From Arsenophonus endosymbiont of Aphis craccivora (GTDB lineage: Bacteria > Pseudomonadota > Gammaproteobacteria > Enterobacterales > Enterobacteriaceae), in NCBI RefSeq assembly GCF_013460135.1, contig NZ_CP038155.1:806001-870000 (forward strand): a stretch of 64,000 nt of DNA, given 5' to 3'. How positions within the stretch are numbered: position 1 is the first letter of the stretch; every line of letters starts with the position of its first letter. The notes under the pieces are model-generated. The model worked only from the letters and a program-made list of their open reading frames with translations. It ran no database searches and was not told where the DNA came from. Of this stretch, positions 21,180 through 31,031 are shown piece by piece. The translations under genes were made by a program, and so were the position numbers.

Positions 21180-21584
21180 TATTTTCTTATGACTAAATTT
21201 TATCTTAATGTGCTGGATATTGCGCCAAAACCCGATAGTTTAAAAACGGATAATATTTTACAGTTAGCACTAAGAACACGAATTAAACTGTTTTATCGAC
21301 CACAAAATATTAGCCAAACGTCACAGAGTGTCATTGAGCATATAAAAATAAGTAAGGCTGGAGGATCAGTTGTTATTGATAACCCAACCGGCCATTTTTT
21401 TACTCTGGCTGCATTTTATAACCCGACAAATAAAAATAATATTTTATCTAAAACTGTTATGCTCTCACCTTTCTCACAACAAACCGTGGAAAATAAAAGT
21501 CATACTATTTTAGGTAATGAGATTTTGTTGGAATATATTAATGATGAGGGTAAATTTGTTAATCAAGTGAAAAAAATCAAATAA
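21180..21584 (+). pseudogene. Periplasmic fimbrial chaperone (PapD-like), 5' truncated
   Basis: About 130 codons remain, opening directly at the IS edge. FYLNVLDIAPKPDSLKTDNI and LQLALRTRIKLFYRP are the G1-strand and interdomain region of chaperone-usher chaperones. The second Ig-like domain follows to the stop at 21584. The first roughly 110 residues with signal peptide are missing, and no usher or pilin gene is nearby. An ATG at 21189 exists but would give a non-functional half protein. Confidence 0.85.
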
Positions 21585-21689
21585 TATTAAACGGCTGGTA
21601 TTTCGTTATTTAAGCTAACTACTGCTAAATGCGATTATCGAATGTCAGCATATTTTCTATGTTGGTTTTGATTAATATAATTTGTCTGT

Positions 21690-22589
21690 TTAATAGCTAG
21701 CGTTAGATTGTTGTTGCCAGAGATGGGCAGCAACGAGCGCTTTCCAGGGAGAATATTGTGCTAACCATTTTTCTGTCTCTTTTGCACTTATTCTCTCACT
21801 GCAATTTAATAAATACTGAAGATTACGTTGGACGGCGACATCACCATGTAGAGAACCGTTCAAATCATTGAAGCCGCGCAGCAAGGAATAACTGATTGTC
21901 CATGGACCAATTCCTTTTATTTCACTCAAATTTTGCGTCCATGTTGCCAGATTATTTTCATCTACTGGAAGATTTAATAGGTGATGGTTATTTTTTAACA
22001 TATTGCATAATGCAATAAGGGTTTTTGCTTTACCGATAGAGAATCCACATATTCTTAGTTTCTGTTCATCATCAGCATGGATCGCATAAAAAGAAGGAAA
22101 ACACCAAATTCCTGACGAGTGTTGTTTACCAAAAGCATGAATAAATCGACGGCGAATAGCAATTGCAGCAGCGATGCTAATTTGTTGCCCTATAATTGCC
22201 CAAGTAATTGCTTCAAATGCTGTTGCTACTTGATAAACCCTTAAACCTTGTTGACGAGAAATTAAATTACCAATAACTGGATGGTTATGGTATTTATCTT
22301 CAAAAAGCTCAACGGGTTGATATAAACCTAGCATATTTTTTGCTAGTTTTTCGAGCTGCTGCTCAGTGATAATGGCAGCTGGATTATCCGTTTGCAGAGA
22401 AACCAAAATGCTATTTTTATTTAATATAAACGTTAACTCAGTCGGCTGGCCACAGCATGTAATTCCTTTTCTTAATTGGTTATTGGTAATAATTTCTGCC
22501 ACATTTTGCTTATCTCGTGAGTGATAGGCAAGAAAGTCTTGGTAATGATAATTGTTTGGTAAATGAATAATGGTTTTTTTGTCTAGCAT
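21690..22589 (-). CDS. alkA: 3-methyladenine DNA glycosylase II
   Basis: 299 residues from the ATG at 22589 (MLDKKTIIHLPNNYHYQDF). The frame stays open 52 codons further upstream, but that stretch is hydrophobic and unlike the family. It excises alkylated bases. HhH-GPD fold: EAITWAIIGQQISIAAA, the hairpin LSEIKGIGPWTISYSLLRG and the catalytic Asp in HGDVAVQRN. No obvious damage. Divergent from the invasin remnant. Confidence 0.88.
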   Translation of the reverse strand: MLDKKTIIHLPNNYHYQDFLAYHSRDKQNVAEIITNNQLRKGITCCGQPTELTFILNKNSILVSLQTDNPAAIITEQQLEKLAKNMLGLYQPVELFEDKYHNHPVIGNLISRQQGLRVYQVATAFEAITWAIIGQQISIAAAIAIRRRFIHAFGKQHSSGIWCFPSFYAIHADDEQKLRICGFSIGKAKTLIALCNMLKNNHHLLNLPVDENNLATWTQNLSEIKGIGPWTISYSLLRGFNDLNGSLHGDVAVQRNLQYLLNCSERISAKETEKWLAQYSPWKALVAAHLWQQQSNASY

Positions 22590-22727
22590 TTTGTTATGGT
22601 TATTTAATTTTAAACTTAGTGAACAGTTGGCGTTTAATTTGATAAAAAATAGTAACATAAAAGCTAGTACATTAAAGGCAAGAATTTCCGTATCTAATTC
22701 TGTCATCAGCGAGCTGAAAACTAAAAA

Positions 22728-25700
22728 TTGACCTTTAAAACCCAAATTTCGCGGGGCGATACTAAGGAAAGTAGCATTGGGATGGAATTGGCCTATCGGT
22801 TCGGTGTATTGCTGGCTGAACAGCGTGATCCCGATAATGTTGATTTAATGCGTAGTTTGGCGGGTAACCGTTACGATTTTGTCGATCGTAATTACAATAT
22901 TGTTATGCAATATCGCAAGCAAGAACTGTTATCCATTTCTTTGCCAGAAAGTACTGATGGCGAAGCAGCGCAGACCATGCCGGTCACGGTTAATAAAGCC
23001 AAATCTGGCTTAAAACAAGTTAGCTGGCAAGCGCCAGAATTAGTTGCTAAAGGAGGTAACATTCAAATTGTGTCACCGACTTCAATTAACTTAACCTTGC
23101 CAGCTTATATTTTCCAAAAACAGGCAAAAATCGCTCAATCTTACCGCGTCTCAGCAGTGGCTGTTGATAATGAAGGTAATCAATCTAATACCGCAGTTAT
23201 GATGATCAATGTCTCGCCATCACAAGATACCATTCGAGCAATGACATTAACGCCAAATAATACCCAGGTAGCCAATAATAGTGATACTTATGTTGCCACT
23301 GCATTATTACAGAATAAAAAACATCAAGCACTCCCCGGTAGAGCCATTACTTTTACCATTGATGGATTCAAATCTAGTGGGGTAACACTGTTTGATATGG
23401 ATGGCAATCAAGGTAATAGTTTGACGGTGATAACTGATAGCAAAGGTAAGGCTAATGTTCATATTAAGAGTAAGGTGGTTGGCACCGGAACATTAACGGC
23501 GGCGATGAAAAATGGCAATAGAAATACTATTCCTGTTAGTTTTGCGCCTGATATCGCCACCGCCAAAGTTGAAAGTGTTACATTAATTGGTAATGAAACG
23601 AATAAAGCGGCTGATGGTATAAGTCTGTTTACTTTCGAGGCATTAGTGACCGTTCAATTCAATAATCCGGTACCCAATGTTAATGTTAATTGGGCATATG
23701 ATAGAGGTAATACCGCTATCTTATCGGCAGAGCAGAGCCAAACTAATGAGAATGGACGAGCGATGATTACTATGACCAGTAGGGTTGTGGTGGATAATGT
23801 TACGGTTAGTGCTCATTATAATAATCCCGCTAACAAAATAGCGGCGAATAAAGCGGTAAACTTTATTTACATTTTGGATACCGCTAAGGTCGGTAGCGTT
23901 ACCTTAGAAGATAGTGAAACACAAAAAATAGCTGATAATAATAGCTTCTTTACCTTTACCGCCCAATTGATTGATGGTAACGATAATCCGATTAAGCAAA
24001 AAGGTTTAGATGTTAATTGGTCACATAATAAAGATAATGAAGTTAAATTAGCGGCAAAAAGTCAAACCGATGAAAACGGGCGAGCTTCTGTTGTGTTGTA
24101 TAGTACGACAGCAGCAATAAAAGGCGTAGTTGTTAGTGCAAGATTTGGTTCAACCAAAAGAGTCGATGCTGATCGGGAAGTGGCCTTTATTGCTGATTAA
24201 AATTCAATCAGAGTAAAGAGTGTGACACTCAATGATCAAAGCGATAGTAAATTAGCTAATGGTCATAACAAATTCACATTTACTGCTTTGGTATTATACG
24301 GCAATGATAATCCAGCTAGACAACGGACGGTGAAATGGGCGCATAATAAGAATGACGAAGTAACACTGTCGGCAACAACCAGTGAAACAGATGAAAATGG
24401 TCGCACGACGATTATGTTACACAGCACCAACACTGCGGTGAATAATATTATTGTCAATGCAAGCTATGGCACTTCTGCACCAATAAATGCGCAACCAGTT
24501 GAGTTTTATGCTGATACCAATACCGCTCAAGTGGGTAGTGTCACATTAGTCGATAGTGAAGTTAACAAAGTCGCTGATGGCAACAATTACTTTACCTTTG
24601 ATGCTCAATTAGTCGACAAATATGGTCATCCGCTTAAAAAAGCGGGTCTGAATATCGAATGGTCACACAATAAAGAGCAACAAATCACTTTATCCGCTGC
24701 ATCAACCACGACCAATGATAGTGGAATTGCCTCGGTTACTTTGAAAAGTAGTAAGATTGCGGTAGATGATATCATAGTTTATGCCAAATATAGGGTACCT
24801 CCATTAAAACCAGCTGATAAGAAAGTGAATTTTGTTGGTGATATTAAAACCGCTAAAGTGGGCAAGATCATATTAAATGATGCTGACAATAATAAGATCG
24901 CTGATGGTAAGAATGGCTTTGAGTTTAGCACTCAACTAGTTGACCATAATGGTAACCCGGTTAAGCAAGCAGGATTAGTCATTAAATGGCGAAAAGAAAA
25001 GGGTACTATCGTTAGCTTGCCTGCAAGCAGTGAAACAGATAGTGATGGGCGTGCGACTATTACGCTTAAAAGTAGCAAAAAAGCAGTGAATGATGTGGTG
25101 ATCTATGCGCAATATGCAACAAGTGGTGAAGAAAAATCCGAAGCGGTGAATTTTATTGCTAATATTAACACCGCTAAAATAAAAGCAGTCATATTAGATG
25201 ACAAGGTAATTGATAAAGAGGCAGATGGCCTCAATGATTTTACCTTTAAGGCACAACTGGTTGATGAATTTGATAATCCTATTAAGGTGGCGGATCTGGA
25301 TATCAGCTGGTTGCTGGATGATGATAAAGCTGAAGATGCTCATTTATCGGCAGCATCAAGTCAAACAGATAAAAACGGCTTTGCCAGTATAAAACTCAAA
25401 AGCACTACTAAAGCAGTGGATAATGTGGTCGTCAGCGCCCAATATGGTACTGCGGCTAAAATAAATGCAAACACAACCTTTAACTTTATAGCCGATATTG
25501 CTACGGCTAGAGTTGGTAGTGTGACATTAGTCGATGATATCGTTCGTAAGGTTGCCGATGGTAAAAACCATTTTACCTTTAAAGCGCAGCTGGTTGATCA
25601 ACATGAAAACCCGGTTAAAGTGCCAAATTTAGATGTTAACTGGCAGCATGACATGAATGGTAATTATGTTATCTTACCGGCTAGCAGTAAAACTAATAGT

Positions 25701-26395
25701 TATGGGCAAGCAACGATAGAACTAAAAAGTACCAAGACAGCAGTAAATAATATTACAGTCAGTGCACGGTATGATTCCAGTGAGAAAAAAGATGCCGATA
25801 AGCTAGTTAATTTTATCCAGGTTTCTTTTAAACAGCTTACAATTAATGGCACATATTTTGACCTGAATGCAGGAATTCCGACTATTGGCTTCCAGGGTGC
25901 GACATTTGACATCATTACTAATGGTGCACCTGTTAATGAATTCAATTGGCAGAGTAGTGAAAGTTGGGTTTCCGTTAAAAATGGAAAAATAACTTTTAGT
26001 GGCGATGCTAGCAATAATTCAAAAACAGTCATTATCACGGCAACCCATAGTTCTGGTGGTGAGCCAGTTCAATATGAATTTACACTTAAAAAATGGCATT
26101 TATATAGCCAACAAGAGATGAATTGGAATGATGCTAAAGACTGGTGTGCTAATAATGGATTGACACTGACCAACTGTTGCACAACTCAGTGCTGGTACAG
26201 TTTGTACGAGGTATTGATTCACTTTGGAGTGAATGGGGTGACGTACGTTTATATAATTGGAATTATCATATGTACTGGACATCTGAAACATCAGGTAACA
26301 ATGTTAAAGCGGCTGGTATGGTCAGTGGTTATATAAATAACAGTGGTGAAGGTAAGAACAATCGATTCTTTTTTACCTGTGTTCTCCATCTTTGA
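22728..26395 (+). pseudogene. Invasin/intimin-type inverse autotransporter adhesin, truncated and frameshifted
   Basis: The remnant opens in the last beta-barrel strands (MELAYRFGVLLAEQRDPDNV, SLAGNRYDFVDRNYNIVMQY); signal peptide, LysM and most of the barrel are absent. Eight Ig-like (Big_1) domains follow, seven of them close repeats with an SVTL...KVADG...FTFxAQLVD pattern. A different Ig-like module and a C-type-lectin-like tip (MNWNDAKDWCANNG) complete the layout. An in-frame TAA sits at 24198-24200. In the tip the frame shifts near 26178 (to VAQLSAGTVCTR) and again near 26215 (to SLWSEWGDVRLYNWNYH), ending FFFTCVLHL. No surface protein can be made from this. Confidence 0.93.
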
Positions 26396-26648
26396 TGAAC
26401 GTTAATTAAACGCTGATCCCATTTAGCGAATATTAAGTTACTGCTAATAGAGGTTTATGTGCTGAGTGTATTGGTACATAAAGCTCTTAATTATTAGAAC
26501 CATCATGGTGTTGGCCAGACAAGATAAATTTAAGCGAGTGGGTTTTTGATAAGTCGATTGAAAGGGACTTTAATTCGTCATCATCTATGACTGACCCGAT
26601 CCTGCTGATGACTAGCTAGAACCGGGTTTGAATTACGGCAAGTAAAAA

Positions 26649-27419
26649 TTAGCTGGCTTTTTTCGCTGCCGCAGCGGCGTTGACAATAGTAGCAAAAGCA
26701 TCGGCTTTCAGCGATGCGCCGCCAACTAATGCGCCATCAATATCGGGTTGACTGAAAAGCTCGGCAGCATTGCTGGCATTCACTGAGCCGCCATACTGAA
26801 TAATCACTTGTTCGGCAATGGCCGGATCTTGTTTGGCAATATGGTCACGAATAAATTTATGTACCGCTTGCGCCTGGGCGGGAGTGGCTGATTTACCGGT
26901 GCCAATTGCCCAAATCGGTTCATAAGCGATAACACTATTTTCAAATGCGCTGGCACCTAAGCTATTTAATACCGCCTCGATTTGACGGGCGCAGACTTGT
27001 TCAGTTTTGCCGGCGCTATTTTCTTCTTCAGATTCACCAATACAAAGTACTGGTGTTAGTCCTTGCGATTTTAACACGGCAAATTTGCGAGCGATAAATT
27101 CATCGCTTTCTTGATGATAAGTTCTACGTTCAGAGTGACCGATAATAATATATTTTGCGCCAATATCTTTTAGCATTTCCGCTGAGGTATCACCGGTAAA
27201 AGCGCCAGACAGATTGACATCAACATCTTGTGCGCCAAGTGCTATCTTGCTACCGGTTAAAGCTTGTTTTGCTTGCGCCAGGTAAAGCGCTGGTGGGGCA
27301 ATTGAGACATCACAGCCTGTGACATTATTTAATTCGTTACGCAAATTTCCAATCAGTTCTTCAACCATTTTTGTACTGCCATTGAGTTTCCAGTTCCCCA
27401 TGACTAATGGATGCCGCAT
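26649..27419 (-). CDS. tpiA: Triosephosphate isomerase
   Basis: 256 residues from the ATG at 27419, which has GGAGG six bases upstream; an in-frame TTG 12 bases earlier is rejected. Interconverts dihydroxyacetone phosphate and glyceraldehyde 3-phosphate. Visible: N/K of MGNWKLNG, catalytic His in IIGHSERR, catalytic Glu in [12 protein letters not shown] (with the mobile loop), and phosphate-binding YGGSVNASN. Intact. Heads the tpiA-yiiQ-yiiR-fpr block of E. coli. Confidence 0.98.
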   Translation of the reverse strand: MRHPLVMGNWKLNGSTKMVEELIGNLRNELNNVTGCDVSIAPPALYLAQAKQALTGSKIALGAQDVDVNLSGAFTGDTSAEMLKDIGAKYIIIGHSERRTYHQESDEFIARKFAVLKSQGLTPVLCIGESEEENSAGKTEQVCARQIEAVLNSLGASAFENSVIAYEPIWAIGTGKSATPAQAQAVHKFIRDHIAKQDPAIAEQVIIQYGGSVNASNAAELFSQPDIDGALVGGASLKADAFATIVNAAAAAKKAS

Positions 27420-27534
27420 GTTTTCCTCCAACTAAAAATATTTATTAATAAATGAGATAAAGACAATTGATCATTATTCAGTTTATGCAAAAGGATAGTA
27501 TAAAGATGCTATGACTAAATCACTTTGTTTTTCG

Positions 27535-28164
27535 TCATTCATGTGTGATGTTATCATCATTTAGTGAAAGCTTAACCGGTTCAATAGCGAAAGTAATCAT
27601 GTTATCTTTACTTTTTACTAAAATATAACGGATAGCGCCTACTATCGTTTCATCACTCTGCACTTGGTTATGTTGTTCTAACATACTATCTAATACCGCG
27701 GTTAATTGATGTGTGTTATTAATTGAAGTGGGTTTTTCGAAGTGATTAATAATTGCCATAATATAACGTTCGAATAATTGTCGATTAATTTTATAGCTGT
27801 TTGCCTCTTTTGGTGGCAGTAATGTTAGCTGTAAACTTTTAATTTTTTCACTTCCTCGTTCAAGTACAGCGGAGGAGTAAATTTTGCTGTTAATTCGACT
27901 GGCTGCACGCATATAAGGTAAGCTAATATCCTTGCTTTTGATCACTTTAAATTCATGTATTGGATAGCTGGGATTATCCTGATTATATTTTTGCCGAAAT
28001 ACGGGAATAGTTTCATTGAATAAGGCTGCATCGGGCGATAAATAAGCAACCGAAACCTCTGTTTCAGGCATAATTGGTAATTCTTTTGCCAGCATCGGCA
28101 ACAGTGGCAATAATGCAATAAATAGTAATACTAACTCAAATTTGCGATTGTAAATTTTCATCAT
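27535..28164 (-). CDS. yiiQ: YiiQ, DUF1454 periplasmic protein
   Basis: 209 residues. A hydrophobic N-terminus (about 9-25, FELVLLFIALLPLLPMLA) serves as signal peptide. The body has VFRQKYNQDNPSYPIHEFK, RAASRINSKIYSSAVLERG and ITFAIEPVKLSL, matching the DUF1454 family. Function unknown. The start at 28164 or the adjacent Met codon cannot be told apart. It lies between tpiA and yiiR, as in E. coli. Confidence 0.9.
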   Translation of the reverse strand: MMKIYNRKFELVLLFIALLPLLPMLAKELPIMPETEVSVAYLSPDAALFNETIPVFRQKYNQDNPSYPIHEFKVIKSKDISLPYMRAASRINSKIYSSAVLERGSEKIKSLQLTLLPPKEANSYKINRQLFERYIMAIINHFEKPTSINNTHQLTAVLDSMLEQHNQVQSDETIVGAIRYILVKSKDNMITFAIEPVKLSLNDDNITHE

Positions 28165-28216
28165 CGTTACTCGTCAGTATGAATTTTTTCATAAAGGATC
28201 CATTAGGATAAGATAA

Positions 28217-28668
28217 ATGACATTACAACAATGGGCACTCTCATTTAAAGGACTAATTGGTCGAAAACCATTTTGGCTTGGTATGGTTATTTTGTTTTTA
28301 TTAATGGTCATGATATTTAGTTTGCAAACTTTTTTGTTATTTTCTCCTTATATTTTACTGTTATTAGTCATTTTGTTGCTCTACCCATTGGCGACAATTT
28401 TTACTAAACGTCTACATGATCGTGGTAAATCTGGTGGCTGGTTGTTGTTATTATTAAATCTGGTGGCTGGTTGTTGTTATTATTGTTGGCTTTTGTGCTA
28501 TTTTCTATTGACGTTAGTTTATTCACACCTTTTTGGCAGTGGGGGATTGGACGATTTCTACCTTTATTTATTGTTACCATATTATTTTTAGATTGTGGTA
28601 GTTTTAAAGGTCAGGATAAAGCAAATCGTTATGGTAAAAAAACTGAACAAGTTGACTATCTCAGCTGA
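28217..28668 (+). pseudogene. yiiR: YiiR, DUF805 membrane protein, frameshifted by a 29-bp duplication
   Basis: ATG at 28217. The frame reads MTLQQWALSFKGLIGRKPFW, two membrane segments and KRLHDRGKSGGW, the DUF805 signature. A perfect 29-bp tandem duplication (28427-28484) then throws it out of frame to a false stop at 28591. Removing one repeat unit restores FLLFS-type membrane helices and the natural end KANRYGKKTEQVDYLS at 28668. The only lesion seen is the duplication, so the loss is recent and could revert by slippage. Function unknown in relatives. Confidence 0.92.
28427..28484 (+). repeat. Perfect 29-bp tandem duplication in yiiR
   Basis: Unit 28427-28455 (AAATCTGGTGGCTGGTTGTT, then GTTATTATT) is repeated exactly at 28456-28484. 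The length is not a multiple of three, so it inactivates yiiR. Confidence 0.97.
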
Positions 28669-28689
28669 TTAATTTTTATTTACCTCGGC

Positions 28690-29436
28690 TTACCAATATT
28701 GTTCACTGGTAATGTGCCCCGCTTTACGGCGTAAGTGTTTATCCATCCCTCTTTGTATTTTTAGTAGTTGTTGGGTATTTTTAACCATTTGTGGATTACC
28801 GCAAAGCATAACATGGCTCGTTGTGGGATCAATTTTTGCCTTTACTGCTTGTTCTAGCTGTCCGCTTTCAATTAGTGCTGGAATACGGCCGGTGAGTGAG
28901 CCAGTTTTGTTTTCGCGACTGACAATAGTTTGGATCTTCAATTTTCCATGATATTTTTTCTCAAGAGCTTTCATTAATGGTAAGTAACTCAGATCTTCCG
29001 CGTAACGTACCGCATGTACCAGGATAATTTGTTTAAATCGGGCTAAATTTTCGCCAAATTGCAAAATGGATAAAAAAGGCCCAATAGCGTTACCTGTTGA
29101 TAGCATCCAAAGCGTTTCACAATCAGGTAGTTCTTCTAACACAAAAAAACCTGCTGCCTCTTCAGTGACATAGATAGGATCACCGGGTTTCAATGCTGCA
29201 AGGTGTGGGCTGAGTTTTCCTTCCGGTACGGTGACTAGATAGAATTCTAATTGATTATCATTGGGTGCGTTAACATAAGAATAGGCGCGTTGGATACGCT
29301 GGCCATTGATTTCTAGCGCAAGTTTAGCATATTGCCCCGCAATAAACGGTTTAATTGGCGCTTCGAGGATCAAACTAAATAAGGCATCTGTCCATTTATG
29401 GTTTTTAATAATTTTTCCTGTTACCCAATTCGCCAT
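28690..29436 (-). CDS. fpr: Ferredoxin/flavodoxin-NADP+ reductase
   Basis: 248 residues from the ATG at 29436, with GGGGAGG upstream; this is the E. coli length. Reduces flavodoxin and ferredoxin with NADPH. FAD-binding RAYSYVNAP and the Gly-rich STGNAIGPFLSIL are present. NADP-binding residues (VHAVRY, CGNPQMVK) and the C-terminal aromatic Trp (SEQYW) that stacks on FAD are also seen. Intact. Confidence 0.96.
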   Translation of the reverse strand: MANWVTGKIIKNHKWTDALFSLILEAPIKPFIAGQYAKLALEINGQRIQRAYSYVNAPNDNQLEFYLVTVPEGKLSPHLAALKPGDPIYVTEEAAGFFVLEELPDCETLWMLSTGNAIGPFLSILQFGENLARFKQIILVHAVRYAEDLSYLPLMKALEKKYHGKLKIQTIVSRENKTGSLTGRIPALIESGQLEQAVKAKIDPTTSHVMLCGNPQMVKNTQQLLKIQRGMDKHLRRKAGHITSEQYW

Positions 29437-29756
29437 ACTACTGGCCTCCCCATGTGTCAAATAAAGCGTTAATGTTTGGTCATATTATGTCAAATCTAGG
29501 CAAAACCATTATCGATAATGTGTTTTAACTATTCAGTTAAATTATGACTCTTTCATTATTATATAAAATTGTACAGTTATGTTTACAAAATCAGTCAATT
29601 AGATTCGGTTAGTGGAAAAAATAATTTAATCGGTTAACTCGAATTTTTTTTATAATTTGTTAGATTAATTGATATTAACATACAGATTTGATGTGGCTGT
29701 TTTTCTTTAAGCCTAAGATATTGTAACCTTTTTTAATACATTGATTATTAGATAAA
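29437..29756. other. fpr-emrD divergent intergenic region (320 bp)
   Basis: AT-rich spacer. A TATAAT on the plus strand at 29651-29656 could serve emrD but has no convincing -35 partner. No terminator, RNA gene or coding frame is seen. Confidence 0.5.
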
Positions 29757-30908
29757 ATGAGAAAATTAGAACACTTCAATTTGCTATTAATGCTCATTGT
29801 TTTAATTGCTGTCGGGCAGATGACGCAGACAATTTATGTCCCCGTTATTGCAGAAATTGCTGCCTATTTCGCTGAACCTGATGTTGCGGTGCAAAGCGTA
29901 ATGGCAGCGTATCTGCTATTTTATGGGCCTATATCCGATCATGTCGGTCGTCGCCCGGTTATTTTAGTCGGTTTAATTATTTATTTGATCGCAACCATAA
30001 TCGCAATTTCCGCACCTTCATTAAAGATCTTGATTATTGCCAGTGCACTGCAAGGTTTAGGTGTCGGTGTTGCCGGCGTGATGGCAAGAACTATGCCGCG
30101 TGATCTCTATATCGGAACCGTATTGCGTTATGCCAATAGCATATTGAATATGGGAATATTAGTTAGTCCGTTACTGGCACCGATGATTGGCGGTGGTATT
30201 GCCTATTTTTTCGGCTGGCATGCAACTTATATTTTCCTGTTTTTATTGGGTAGTTTTGTCTTGATCAGTATGTGGAAATGGTTGCCTGAAACTTGCCCGC
30301 CCGCATCTGAAAAAATAAATATGCTTTCTGCTTATTATTCGTTGCTATCAAATCCTACCTTTGATGCTTACCTAGTCATATTAATTGGTGGACTGGCGGG
30401 TGTTGTGGTATTTGAATCAAGTAGTGGTGTATTGTTGGGGGGAGTATTAGGTTTAAATAGTATTACCGTCAGTATTCTATTTATTTTGCCTATTCCTGCG
30501 GCATTTTTGGGTGCTTGGTATGCCGGGCGCGAAGGAAAAACTTTTTATCAGTTAATGTGGCATGCCGTTTTTTGTTGTGTTTCTGCGGCTATTATCATGT
30601 GGTTACCAGGTTGGTTTGGATTTATGAATGTGTGGTCACTGTTGATCCCTGCCGGACTTTTTTTCTTTGGGGCAGGTATGTTATTTCCATTAGCTACCAC
30701 CGGAGCAATGGAGCCTTTCCCTTATTTAGCGGGTGCCGCCGGTGCACTGGTTGGCGGTTTGCAAAATGTAGGTTCAGGTGTGGCGGCTTGGTTGTCAGAC
30801 CATTTACCCCAAACTGGACAATTCAGTTTGGGGATGTTGATGTTTGCTATGTCTATACTTATTTTATTATGCTGGTTACCTCTGGCATATAAAATGGATA
30901 AAAATTAA
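29757..30908 (+). CDS. emrD: EmrD-like multidrug MFS transporter with a short internal deletion
   Basis: 383 residues against 394 in E. coli. Twelve-helix major-facilitator drug/proton antiporter: LLLMLIVLIAVGQMTQTIY (helix 1), motif A ISDHVGRRPVILVG, and conserved ARTMPRDLY and GAMEPFPYLAGAAGALVGG. Compared with the E. coli protein, about seven residues are missing in helix 2 just before motif A: the sequence runs AAYLLFYGPISD where a segment of the type LTYGVSQ is expected. The frame is kept, but a helix shortened by seven residues may not span the membrane properly. Function is therefore doubtful. Confidence 0.9.
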   Translation: MRKLEHFNLLLMLIVLIAVGQMTQTIYVPVIAEIAAYFAEPDVAVQSVMAAYLLFYGPISDHVGRRPVILVGLIIYLIATIIAISAPSLKILIIASALQGLGVGVAGVMARTMPRDLYIGTVLRYANSILNMGILVSPLLAPMIGGGIAYFFGWHATYIFLFLLGSFVLISMWKWLPETCPPASEKINMLSAYYSLLSNPTFDAYLVILIGGLAGVVVFESSSGVLLGGVLGLNSITVSILFILPIPAAFLGAWYAGREGKTFYQLMWHAVFCCVSAAIIMWLPGWFGFMNVWSLLIPAGLFFFGAGMLFPLATTGAMEPFPYLAGAAGALVGGLQNVGSGVAAWLSDHLPQTGQFSLGMLMFAMSILILLCWLPLAYKMDKN

Positions 30909-31031
30909 CACCTATTTAATAAATATATTTAGATAATAAAATTAGCTGAATATGGGTTTTGTTACGCAATCGCTATATGATTTTTGTTGGTGAGACAAGC
31001 GCTCTTCAAGCAATCTAGAGGTGATTATTCC

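Noticed and set aside
22590..22745. N-terminal 52-codon extension of alkA
   Set aside because: It is hydrophobic, unlike the family, and overlaps the 5' edge of the invasin remnant; the ATG at 22589 gives the normal protein length.
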